Assembly (NCBI GenBank): GCA_046331625.1
Contig: JAXLQL010000050.1
Coordinates: 1-32,828, forward strand
Reading direction: 5' to 3'
DNA: 32,828 bases
Source of the DNA: JAXLQL01 sp046331625
GTDB taxonomy: Bacteria > Acidobacteriota > Terriglobia > Bryobacterales > Bryobacteraceae
Shown here: piece after piece, positions 15,754 through 23,779 of the stretch
Layout: each line of letters starts with the position of its first letter
How positions within the stretch are numbered: position 1 is the first letter of the stretch
The notes under the pieces: model-generated
What the model saw: only the letters and a program-made list of their open reading frames with translations
What the model was told of the DNA's origin: nothing
Database searches by the model: none
Program-made: the position numbers and the translations under genes

Positions 15754-18033
15754 TTACGGAGCCTCACCCAGTTCGCGCAACAGCCGTGCCGCCGCCGCCC
15801 GGGTTTCGGAGTCCTCGCCCGCCGCGGCCTTCCGCAAATAGGGAATCGCAGCCGCGCGATCACCCGTCGTTGCCAATGCCGATCCCAACCCGAGTTGCGC
15901 CTGCGCCGATTCCGGCCGCAAGCTCACCCAAGCGCGGTAATGCGGCACGGCATCGGCCGCCTGATTGCGCGCCATCAGCAGGTTCGCGAGCAACTCGTGC
16001 GCGTCGGCCAGCGCCGGGTCGATTTCGAGCGCCGCCTGCAACTGCTGTTGCGCCTCGTCGATATCGCGTGCCCTGCCCAGCGCCACGGCAAAGTTGTACC
16101 TGACGGCGGCATCGTTGGGCTTGAAGCGTAGCGCTTTCTCGAAGTGGTTCCGCGCCCTGGCGAACTCTCCCTTCCCGGCGAGCACGTTGGCCAGGTTGCC
16201 ATGTGCGTTTGCGGAGTCCGGCTGAATCCGCAGCGCCTCACCGAACGCAGCCTCGGCGCCGCGGAGATTGCCTGACGACAGCAGCACGATGCCGAGGTTG
16301 CCATGCGGCTCGGGCAAATCCCCATCCAAGGCAATTGCCTGCTCGATGGCTTTGATGGCCTCAGCCGCCTTGCCCTGCGCCTGATAAGCCAGACCCAACT
16401 CGTGCCATACGGCGGCGTTGTTCGGGGCAAGCTGCGTGGCGCGCCGTAGCGTCTCCACCGCCTCGTTCCCATGCCCCGCCTGGCGCAGTGCCGCACCGAG
16501 GCTGAGTTGCGCGGCCACCATTCGCGGGTCGCGCCGGATCGCCTCCCGATACGGAGCAACCGCCTCTGCCGGTTTGCCGCGGTTGCGCAAGCCTTCGCCG
16601 AGTTGATAGAAGAATTCCGGACGCGCGAACGGAAAACGCTGGATGGCCGCGGCCAGTTGCGTCACGCCCTTTTCGAGGTTGCTCTGATCGATCACCTGCG
16701 CCAGCGCCGTGTACAACTGCCTGGTTGGCGACGGCGGCAGATCCGCCGGGTAGTAGAGAACCACCTCGCCGCGATAGGCGCGATCTCCGGTTTCATGGCG
16801 CTCGGCCCGGTCCGCGAGCAGGTCGCCCGCGGGCTTGTGCCGTTGGATCAGATGATCGGTCGCGAGGGAATGCACCACATCTTCGGTGCGGCGTTTCGGC
16901 ATGTGGCAATCCGCACAGCCGCCGGCCGGTGTGTGCTTGCCTGCCGCCACGGCCCGGGCGAACTCGCCGGCGTGGCATTTCCGGCAAGCAGCGTCGTAGT
17001 GCTTCACCGCACGCTCGCCTCGCGGAACATCGTGCGGATCATGGCAGGTGGTGCATTCGAGGGCTCCCTTGCTTTGCAGAAAGCACTGTGAGCGGCGAAT
17101 GCGGTACACGGCGTTGACGATCTCGAACTTTTCTTCTCGACCGCTGCCCGGCGCGTGATCGAAGAACAGCCAGTAGCCCGCTAGCGGTTGACCGGGCTGA
17201 AATTCGAAGGGCCCCCTGTCATAGCGCTGCAGCGAATTCGGAAGCGGAAAACTGGTCGTCTCGAGATGGCATTGGATGCAGATCTCTTCCCGCCGCTCCC
17301 GGCTCAGCCGCGCCGGATTGACAATCGCCTGGCGAATGGCATCGGGCGTCGCCTTGCCGGAGCCCGCCAGTTCGGCATGCTTTCTGCCGGGCCCGTGACA
17401 GCGCTGGCAATCGATGCCCAAGGGCAGGGGATCGAGATATACGGGCTCGGCAAACGGTTGATCGTGCCCTTCGGGAATCTTCGGATATCCGTTGTGACAG
17501 AACATACACTCATAGGAGACTTTTCGGCGAAACCCTTCGTGATCCGGACGGTCATAGCCGGGATTCATCGCCCAATGGCCGCCCTTGTCCGCATACCAGC
17601 CGAGCGGCAGCTCGATGAGCGTGTTGCGAGGCGACCGATGCAGGAAGGTCCGTGCATGATTGCCGGATCCCATGATGAAGTCGATCGACTTCTCCATCAC
17701 GTTGGTCTCGCGCCCGCCGGAGTCTGATTGGTGCCGGCGCTGGAAGAACTTTCCACCGCGCCGCAGCATCGTGAAGTAACTATCCGACGCCGCGTGGTAG
17801 TAAGGTCCCTTCCAGTTAGCAAGCGTGTTCTCGGCCGCCGGAGCAGAAAACGACCTCCCCATTCCAGTCAGCCGATATGTCTCCCAAACGTGCCGGTGGC
17901 ACACGGCACAAGTCTGCGCGGGAGCGTATTCGGAGGTCTTGTTCCCGGCAGCGCCCCGCTGGGACTGTGCAATTGTGCACACAGCGCTGGTGAGCGCGAG
18001 CGCGAGGGGAGCCACCCTTGGAAGTTTTCCCAT
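15754..18033 (-). CDS. seven-heme c-type cytochrome with C-terminal TPR domain
   Basis: 759 residues from the ATG at 18033, which opens a clear signal peptide (MGKLPRVAPLALALTSAVC). Seven heme-binding CxxCH motifs follow: CAVCH (42-46), CMFCH, CQRCH, CIQCH, CTTCH, CRKCH and CADCH, all in the N-terminal half. The C-terminal half is a run of tetratricopeptide repeats with the usual G-Y/A-P pattern (for example NNAAVWHELGLAYQAQGKA, DSANAHGNLANVLAGKGEF). Such exported cytochrome-TPR fusions are frequent in Solibacter-like acidobacteria and probably act in periplasmic electron transfer, with the TPR arm binding a partner. It ends next to the receptor terminator; no oxidoreductase gene is adjacent. 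Confidence 0.9.
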   Translation of the reverse strand: MGKLPRVAPLALALTSAVCTIAQSQRGAAGNKTSEYAPAQTCAVCHRHVWETYRLTGMGRSFSAPAAENTLANWKGPYYHAASDSYFTMLRRGGKFFQRRHQSDSGGRETNVMEKSIDFIMGSGNHARTFLHRSPRNTLIELPLGWYADKGGHWAMNPGYDRPDHEGFRRKVSYECMFCHNGYPKIPEGHDQPFAEPVYLDPLPLGIDCQRCHGPGRKHAELAGSGKATPDAIRQAIVNPARLSRERREEICIQCHLETTSFPLPNSLQRYDRGPFEFQPGQPLAGYWLFFDHAPGSGREEKFEIVNAVYRIRRSQCFLQSKGALECTTCHDPHDVPRGERAVKHYDAACRKCHAGEFARAVAAGKHTPAGGCADCHMPKRRTEDVVHSLATDHLIQRHKPAGDLLADRAERHETGDRAYRGEVVLYYPADLPPSPTRQLYTALAQVIDQSNLEKGVTQLAAAIQRFPFARPEFFYQLGEGLRNRGKPAEAVAPYREAIRRDPRMVAAQLSLGAALRQAGHGNEAVETLRRATQLAPNNAAVWHELGLAYQAQGKAAEAIKAIEQAIALDGDLPEPHGNLGIVLLSSGNLRGAEAAFGEALRIQPDSANAHGNLANVLAGKGEFARARNHFEKALRFKPNDAAVRYNFAVALGRARDIDEAQQQLQAALEIDPALADAHELLANLLMARNQAADAVPHYRAWVSLRPESAQAQLGLGSALATTGDRAAAIPYLRKAAAGEDSETRAAAARLLRELGEAP

Positions 18034-18176
18034 CGAAATGACTACCGTTTTCGGCAGAGGTTCCGCCGCGTGCGCCCCCGTGGTCAAGGGTCTGGAAAGC
18101 GCATCATAGCATGGCGGAAAGAGCGGCCCTCAGCGGGCGCATGAGCATGAACAGGTTGGACGCGCTCCGGATTCGA

Positions 18177-19850
18177 TCACGCCAGCCCGATAACCCGGCC
18201 GTTATCGTCCAAATCCATCCTCACCGTCGCCGGCACCTTGGGCAACCCCGGCATCGTCATGATATCGCCGCACACCGCCACTACGAACTCGGCGCCCGCC
18301 GCCAGCCGCACCTCGCGAATGTTCACCGAGTGGTTCGTGGGAGCTCCCCGCAACAGCGGATCCGTCGAGAACGAGTACTGCGTCTTGGCGATGCACACCG
18401 GATAGTGTCCATACCCGTCGGCCTGCAGCTTCTTGATCTGCATCCGCACCTTCGTGTCCGCCGTGATCTCACTTGCGCCGTAGATCTTGGCCGCCACTGT
18501 CTTGATCTTCTCCCACAGCGGCATCTCATCCTCGTACAGCAGCCGGAAATTCGAGCCGGACTCGTCGGCCATACGCGCCACCGTGTGCGCCAACTCCTCA
18601 GACCCGGCGCTGCCCTCGGCCCAGTGCCTGGTGACGATCACGGGCGCTTCATGATGGGCCATCGCTCGCTTCAGCAGTGCGATCTCCTGGTCAGTATCCG
18701 CGGTGAAATGGTTCACCGCCACCACACAGCGCAAACCGAAGTGATTGCGGAGGCTGTTCAGGTGTCGCTCGAGATTGGGGATGCCCTTTTCGAGAGCCGC
18801 CAGATTTTCGCGATCCAGGTCCTTCACATCGACACCGCCCTGATATTTGAGCGCGCGGATGGTGGCCACCAGCACGGCCACCACTGGCCGAAGTCCGGAC
18901 TTGCGGCACTTGATGTCGCAGAACTTTTCGGCTCCCAGGTCGGCGCCGAAGCCGGCTTCGGTCACCACGTAATCAGCCAGTTTCAGCGCTGTCTTGGTCG
19001 CCATCACAGTATTGCAGCCATGAGCGATGTTCCCAAACGGTCCGCCGTGAACGAAGGCGGGATTGTTCTCGAGCGTCTGGACCAGGTTCGGCTTGATCGC
19101 GTCTTTCAACAGCACGGCCATCGCGCCGTGGGCTTTCAGATCGCGCGCGGTGACCGGCTTCAAATCGCGCGTATATCCAACGACGATGTTACCGAGCCGG
19201 TTCTTCAAATCGTGCAATGAAGTCGAGAGGCAGAGAATCGCCATCACCTCGGAAGCCGGCACGATGTCGAACGCGTCTTGCCTCGGGAATCCGTTTGAGG
19301 GGCCGCCGAGCCCGATCGTGATTTCCCGTAGCGCGCGGTCATTCATGTCCATCACACGCCGCCAGGTGACGCGGCGCAGATCGATGCCCATCTCGTTGCC
19401 GTGGTGAATGTAGTTGTCAATCACCGCTGACAGCAGATTGTTCGACAACGCGATGGCATGGAAATCGCCGGTGAAGTGCAGGTTGATGTCTTCCATCGGC
19501 ACAACTTGCGCATAGCCGCCTCCTGCCGCGCCGCCCTTCATCCCGAACACGGGTGCGAGCGATGGTTCCCGCAAACAGATGAGCGCCTTCTTGCCGATCC
19601 GGTTCAGCGCGTCGCCCAGCCCGACACTGGTGGTGGTTTTTCCTTCTCCTGCCGGTGTGGGACTGACGGCCGTTACCAGGATCAGCTTGCCGTCGGGGCG
19701 ATCCTGCAAGGTGTCGATGTATTCGAGCGATACTTTCGCCTTGTAACGGCCGTACGACTCCAGATGTTCTTCGGCGATTCCGAGCCGCTCAGCCGCGAGC
19801 CCGGCGATCGGGCGGAGTTTTGCGGCTTGCGCGATCTCCAGGTCAGACAT
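18177..19850 (-). CDS. fhs: formate-tetrahydrofolate ligase
   Basis: 557 residues, the normal family length, from the ATG at 19850; a GGAGG lies about 15 bases upstream. The P-loop-like SPTPAGEGKTTTSVG (about 63-77) is the ATP-binding signature of this enzyme. Other family landmarks are EPSLAPVFGMKGGAAGGG, the IHHGNEMGIDLRRVTW segment, NIAHGCNTVMAT, TEAGFGADLGAEKF and the C-terminal DIMTMPGLPKVPA. It joins formate to tetrahydrofolate using ATP to give 10-formyl-THF for purine and one-carbon metabolism. It stands alone, without folD or other folate genes beside it. Confidence 0.97.
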   Translation of the reverse strand: MSDLEIAQAAKLRPIAGLAAERLGIAEEHLESYGRYKAKVSLEYIDTLQDRPDGKLILVTAVSPTPAGEGKTTTSVGLGDALNRIGKKALICLREPSLAPVFGMKGGAAGGGYAQVVPMEDINLHFTGDFHAIALSNNLLSAVIDNYIHHGNEMGIDLRRVTWRRVMDMNDRALREITIGLGGPSNGFPRQDAFDIVPASEVMAILCLSTSLHDLKNRLGNIVVGYTRDLKPVTARDLKAHGAMAVLLKDAIKPNLVQTLENNPAFVHGGPFGNIAHGCNTVMATKTALKLADYVVTEAGFGADLGAEKFCDIKCRKSGLRPVVAVLVATIRALKYQGGVDVKDLDRENLAALEKGIPNLERHLNSLRNHFGLRCVVAVNHFTADTDQEIALLKRAMAHHEAPVIVTRHWAEGSAGSEELAHTVARMADESGSNFRLLYEDEMPLWEKIKTVAAKIYGASEITADTKVRMQIKKLQADGYGHYPVCIAKTQYSFSTDPLLRGAPTNHSVNIREVRLAAGAEFVVAVCGDIMTMPGLPKVPATVRMDLDDNGRVIGLA

Positions 19851-20324
19851 GGAAATGGGTACCCTCCTTCTTTCACGATAAGCCGTCTTTGACGATGGAC
19901 CGTTGGAAGGGGGCCGCCGCGATGGCGGCACCGGCTGGGGCGGGGGGAGGCGTCCTTACGAGTGGCGCGTCGCTCGCGCCGCTGGTTCCATGCCTTGCGA
20001 GCCTGCGCGTCTACGCCGGTGTGGGTTGCGGGCGGTGAAGCATCGCCCGAGTTGGCGGCCGAGCAGAGTGTTCAACCTCGCCGCCGGCAAATCGTGCCCG
20101 AGCGCTGGCGGCGAACTATGACAACTCGGATCGGCGCTCGGCCAGCCTTGGCTCTTGGTCAGCGTCGTTGGCGGATCAGGAGGCTTGTTCCCCCGCGAAC
20201 TGTGTGCCGAAAGGTAGCTAAGCTCGCACCCGAAAGACTCGCCGCGGAAGCATTGTGCAAGGGGGCTCTGGCGGCGAGACTGAAGTCTGTCGCTGGTTAA
20301 AGCCCACCCTTCACGGGGCGGTAA
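19851..20324. other. 474-bp stretch without a convincing gene
   Basis: Only the fhs leader (about 70 bases with GGAGG) is interpretable. The rest is very G/C- and arginine-codon-rich on the plus strand, with short open frames that lack ribosome binding sites and resemble no family I know. No hairpin with a T-tract, tRNA or repeat was seen. It could be a decayed gene or a structured RNA. Confidence 0.5.
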
Positions 20325-21572
20325 CTATCCACGCGGGAGCCAGCGCGGGTGGTCGGCTCCTTGGCCATCGATGCCGCGGGTGAGCATCTTGGCTGCGGAG
20401 CCGTCGCCAAGGATGACGCAAATCGCGGGATTCTCGCCGATCCCGGCGCGGCAGAAGAGGAGTTGCTTGCCGTCAGGCGACCACTCGCCGCGGAAGTCCC
20501 ACGTGCCTTCGGTGGCGGGAGTCAATTCGCGAATGCGGCTCGAGCGCGATTCGATCGCGCATAACTGCGTGCCGCCGTGCGCGGATTCGGGTTTGAAGTC
20601 GCGATTGAAATGAGTGGTGTCGGGCCGAGCGTTTTGGAACTCCCACGGCGGCTTGGCGCCAGCGGAGCGGCGCGCGAAGACGATCTCGGTTCCATCCGGC
20701 GACCACTTGGGCACGTTCGATCCGCCGCCGGGATTGTCTGGTTTGCCGTACGAGGCGGCGAACCAAAGCGACATTCCGTTGGTGAGGCGGCGATTGTCGC
20801 CTCCGCCAGGGCGGCCGATCCAGAGGTCTGACCAGTCGTGACCGGGGTCGGTCTTGGGCTCGCACACTTGCCAGCAGAGCCACTGGCCATCGGGCGACCA
20901 CTGCGGACCGAAGTGAAGCTGTCCGCGCTCGCCAGCGACTTCCACGCGACCGCCGCCGTCGGTGTTCATCGTCGCGATGCGGTAGTTGGCGTGGAATGCG
21001 AGGCGGCGCCCGTCTGGGCTGGCGGCGATGCCGTAAACGTACTCGCCGGGATCGGTGAGGCGGCGGGCGTGAGCTCCATCGAGGTCCATTGAATAGAGGA
21101 CTTCCTTGCCTTGGATGGAGACCGTCACGAGCAGGCGATCTTCGGAGGGGAGCAGCGCGGCGGGTTGATAGAAAGGCGCGATGCGCTCCTTGTGCGCGAT
21201 CTCGGTGAGCTTGCCGGAGCGCAGGTCGCAGATCCAGAGATGGGTTCGGCTGTTGGGATAGTAGACCTGGAAGGGTTTGGTTTTCCAGTCGTCGGTCATC
21301 TCGATGCTGAGTAAGAGGGCGCGGCCATCGCGGAAGAAGGCATACGGTCCCCAGCCCATGTGTGTGGGGCGGCCGAAGTCATAGACGCGGAGTGCGGAGC
21401 CATCGGCGCGGAGGAAGGCCGTCTTTTCGCCACCGCCGAGAAAGCCGGCCGAGCCGCGGGCGCGGAAGAGGAAGCCGCGGGCTGGCGGGGCGGCAAGGGC
21501 TGAGGCGGCGAATGCGGGCGCTGCGAAGAGGTCTCGGCGAGACAGGGTGTTACCTTTTGCTTCCGAATGCAT
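20325..21572 (-). CDS. Tat-exported WD40/TolB-like beta-propeller protein
   Basis: 415 residues from the ATG at 21572; an in-frame ATG at 21584 would make its start codon overlap that of the divergent DUF302 gene. A twin-arginine motif (LSRRDLFAAPAFAASALAAPP) indicates Tat export. The body is a propeller of the TolB/PD40 kind with repeated blades: YGIAASPDGRRLAFHANYR, FGPQWSPDGQWLCWQVCEP, VPKWSPDGTEIVFARRS and FRGEWSPDGKQLLFCRAG. Such periplasmic propellers bind proteins or sense envelope components; no enzyme motif is seen. Confidence 0.85.
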   Translation of the reverse strand: MHSEAKGNTLSRRDLFAAPAFAASALAAPPARGFLFRARGSAGFLGGGEKTAFLRADGSALRVYDFGRPTHMGWGPYAFFRDGRALLLSIEMTDDWKTKPFQVYYPNSRTHLWICDLRSGKLTEIAHKERIAPFYQPAALLPSEDRLLVTVSIQGKEVLYSMDLDGAHARRLTDPGEYVYGIAASPDGRRLAFHANYRIATMNTDGGGRVEVAGERGQLHFGPQWSPDGQWLCWQVCEPKTDPGHDWSDLWIGRPGGGDNRRLTNGMSLWFAASYGKPDNPGGGSNVPKWSPDGTEIVFARRSAGAKPPWEFQNARPDTTHFNRDFKPESAHGGTQLCAIESRSSRIRELTPATEGTWDFRGEWSPDGKQLLFCRAGIGENPAICVILGDGSAAKMLTRGIDGQGADHPRWLPRG

Positions 21573-21582
21573 CTTTTCATAC

Positions 21583-21963
21583 ATGCTAATCGAAGCGAAG
21601 TCAGCGAAGACGCTCGAACAGATTGACCGGGACTTGCGTGAGGCGGCGGCGCGGCAGAAATTCGGGGTGGTGGCGGTGCACGATCTGCAGCAGACGATGC
21701 GCAACAAGGGTGTGGAGTTCGGCCAGGCGTGCATGATTTACGAGGTGTGCAATCCGCACCAGGCGAAGAAAGTGCTGGAAGCGAACGGTGCTGTCTCGAC
21801 CGCGCTGCCGTGCCGGATTTCGGTCTATGGGGACGGCGATGGATACCGGATCGCGACGATTCAGCCGACGGAGATGATGAAGATGTTCGGCGGCGCCGAG
21901 TTGGGTCCGGTGGCTGAGGAAGTGGAGCGGGCGATGGCGGCGATGGTGCACGAAGCGGCCTGA
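21583..21963 (+). CDS. DUF302 domain protein
   Basis: 126 residues. AKSAKTLEQIDRDLREAAA, KFGVVAVHDLQQTMRNKGVEF, MIYEVCNPHQAKKVL and the ALPCRISVYGDGDGYRIATI strand match the DUF302 fold along its whole length. An earlier ATG-like start (21547) adds residues not in the family. No Shine-Dalgarno sequence precedes 21583, so a leaderless message is possible. The gene diverges from the propeller gene with essentially no space between. DUF302 has a heat-stable fold of unknown biochemical role, often near stress and sulfur genes. Confidence 0.88.
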   Translation: MLIEAKSAKTLEQIDRDLREAAARQKFGVVAVHDLQQTMRNKGVEFGQACMIYEVCNPHQAKKVLEANGAVSTALPCRISVYGDGDGYRIATIQPTEMMKMFGGAELGPVAEEVERAMAAMVHEAA

Positions 21964-22088
21964 GCGCTTACGGGGCGAGTGGAGGCGAGAGGTCATCGCG
22001 CATCGATGGGCGTCTCGAGATCGCGGAACTCGACGAGTGCGCCCAAGGCTCGGGCTTCCGAGCACAGGCTCTCGCGCTAGCGCAGCAC

Positions 22089-22555
22089 TTGGATCAAGGG
22101 CTACAGACGTTGATTGCAGCGGTGGACGGCGCCGGGGCCTCGGAATGCCGGTGGATTCCGGGTGACAAGGAGTGGTCGATCCTGCAATGCGTGGAGCATC
22201 TGGTCATCTCGGAAGAGTACTTGCACCAGTCCCGCGCGCGCCGAAGGTATTCTCGCGAGGGGAACCGATCACAGCCGGTGCCTGGAGTTGCCGGAAGGGG
22301 CGTGGCCGCGGGGGCGCTTCCTGTCAAATGGCCGAAGCGCTGTCGGGGCTTCGGGAAGTTCGAAGCAGGACCCTGGAGTGGATGGAAAGCGAGTCGCGGG
22401 ACTTGCGATCGTTGATCACCGGTCACCCGATTTTTCCTGGGCCCGTGAGCGGCTATGAGATTCTTGCGATAATCGCGGTTCATCCCGCACGGCATGGCGA
22501 ACAGATTCGAGAGGCTCGGAAGCGGTACGGACGGCAGAGCTGCACCGGCGCTTGA
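22089..22555 (+). pseudogene. DinB family gene broken by frameshifts
   Basis: Three frames each carry part of a DinB protein: LIAAVDGAGASECRWIPGD..WSILQCVEHLVISEEYL in the first, LPEGAWPRGRF in the second, and MAEALSGLREVRSRTLEWM ... HPIFPGPVSGYEILAIIAVHPARHGEQIREARK in the third. The order is correct for the four-helix DinB/YfiT fold, whose metal-binding histidines would be those of CVEH and HPARH. At least two frameshifts separate the pieces. An intact DinB gene exists at 29858. Confidence 0.75.
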
Positions 22556-22594
22556 AATGGGACTCGCGGCTGCGGGATAGCACCCCGATCTGAG

Positions 22595-23518
22595 TTAGCG
22601 GGAGCAGAGGTCCTGGGGCCACTCGGTCTTGGCGGCGAAGTTATAGCGCAGAAAGTGGCGATTGATTACGGCGCCATTGAGGCACGAGACCTTGATGTAT
22701 CCGCGCTTGCGGAGTAATTCGACGGGATCGACGGGCCGGACGAAGCGGGTGAAATCTTCCCACTTGCCATCGAACTTGAAGGGCCAACCCTTGCCAAGCG
22801 GCGAACCTTGCGAGTCGCGGCCGATGGAGGAGAGCTTTTGCCAGGTGATCCGGTTGTAGTCTTCGAGCGTGAAGGGATGTCCGTTGGTCTGGCGGGCGTC
22901 AGATTCGTCGGCTTCGATGGGGATCCCTTTCCAGTCCCAGGGCATGGAACCGTGTTTGCCCCACTGCACGGCGATGCGCGGCCGCGGAGATTCGGGCGCG
23001 GGCGCTTGCACGATGCGGCCGTGGAAGTACGTGTAGACTCCGGCGACGGCGGTGCGGCCTTGGTCGAGCTTGACCCAGATGACTTCGTGGTCGCTCGGGT
23101 CATTGTCATCGGGGAAATCGATGTCGTCTTCCCAGAAGAGATGGTAGGCGATCCACGCACCACTCGGGTGTAGGATCGCGGCGGCGTCTTTGAGCGCGAA
23201 GGGCTCTTTGGGCGTGACGAACAGGCGCGGCGCGAAGCGCAGGATTTGCGCTTTCTCGGATTCATTGGCATCGCGCGGATGAGCCAATTGCAGAGCTTCG
23301 GTGTAGGTCTCGCTGGCCTCTTGGAGGCGGCGTTTGAGGTGGAGATCGAAAGCTTCACGCGCGGTCTCCACTGCTTCGAGCGAAGCGCAGGCGCACTGCG
23401 GGACCGGGTCCTGACGGTGGGCTGGCGCCACCGTTTCCTTTTGGCCCAACAACGGGGCGAGCAGGGAGGAGGAAAGGAGAATCCGCGGCCAAACTGGCCG
23501 CGCGGCTAGGTGGCTCAA
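22595..23518 (-). CDS. secreted protein of unknown function, coupled to FmdB gene
   Basis: 307 residues from a TTG at 23518, which overlaps the stop of the zinc-ribbon gene (TTGA). The first 27 residues form a signal peptide (VWPRILLSSSLLAPLLG). A helical stretch (REAFDLHLKRRLQEASETY) leads into a beta-rich part with LRFAPRLFVTPKEPF, WEDDIDFPDDNDPSDHEVIW and VQWGKHGSMPWDWKG. The acidic segment followed by H-E-V-I-W is faintly like VPS62-type proteins, but I cannot assign a family. The TTG start is inferred from the coupling and from the signal peptide; no ATG lies close. Confidence 0.65.
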   Translation of the reverse strand: MSHLAARPVWPRILLSSSLLAPLLGQKETVAPAHRQDPVPQCACASLEAVETAREAFDLHLKRRLQEASETYTEALQLAHPRDANESEKAQILRFAPRLFVTPKEPFALKDAAAILHPSGAWIAYHLFWEDDIDFPDDNDPSDHEVIWVKLDQGRTAVAGVYTYFHGRIVQAPAPESPRPRIAVQWGKHGSMPWDWKGIPIEADESDARQTNGHPFTLEDYNRITWQKLSSIGRDSQGSPLGKGWPFKFDGKWEDFTRFVRPVDPVELLRKRGYIKVSCLNGAVINRHFLRYNFAAKTEWPQDLCSR

Positions 23519-23691
23519 CTGAACCGTCCGGGTCCTCCGCCGCAGCCGGTCGTGGCGAAACCGGAGAGCAGGCGGACGACCTTCTGGGACGCGCATCGTG
23601 GGCAGATCACGTTGGTGTCGGCGTCGGCCATGCGGCGCAACTGCTCGAACTTGTCGCCGCATTCCTGGCAGCGGTATTCGTACATTGGCAT
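23515..23691 (-). CDS. FmdB family zinc-ribbon protein
   Basis: 58 residues beginning MPMYEYRCQECGDKFEQL and with a second pair CPRC, giving the four-cysteine ribbon CxxC-17-CxxC of FmdB/RPB9-like putative regulatory proteins. It ends in the glycine-rich tail CGGGPGRFS that is usual for the family. Its stop codon overlaps the TTG start of the secreted protein downstream. FmdB proteins are proposed regulators; the real role is unknown. Confidence 0.9.
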   Translation of the reverse strand: MPMYEYRCQECGDKFEQLRRMADADTNVICPRCASQKVVRLLSGFATTGCGGGPGRFS

Positions 23692-23779
23692 TTTCGGGAT
23701 CGGCCTCGTATTTTATGGTAGCGGGTGGCGTAGCCAAAGTCCCACGATGCGGGCACTGAAGCGTGCGCCACACGGAATG

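Noticed and set aside
13923..16103. 726-codon open frame on the plus strand
   Set aside because: It is an out-of-frame shadow of the TonB-dependent receptor that runs on across its terminator and into the cytochrome gene.
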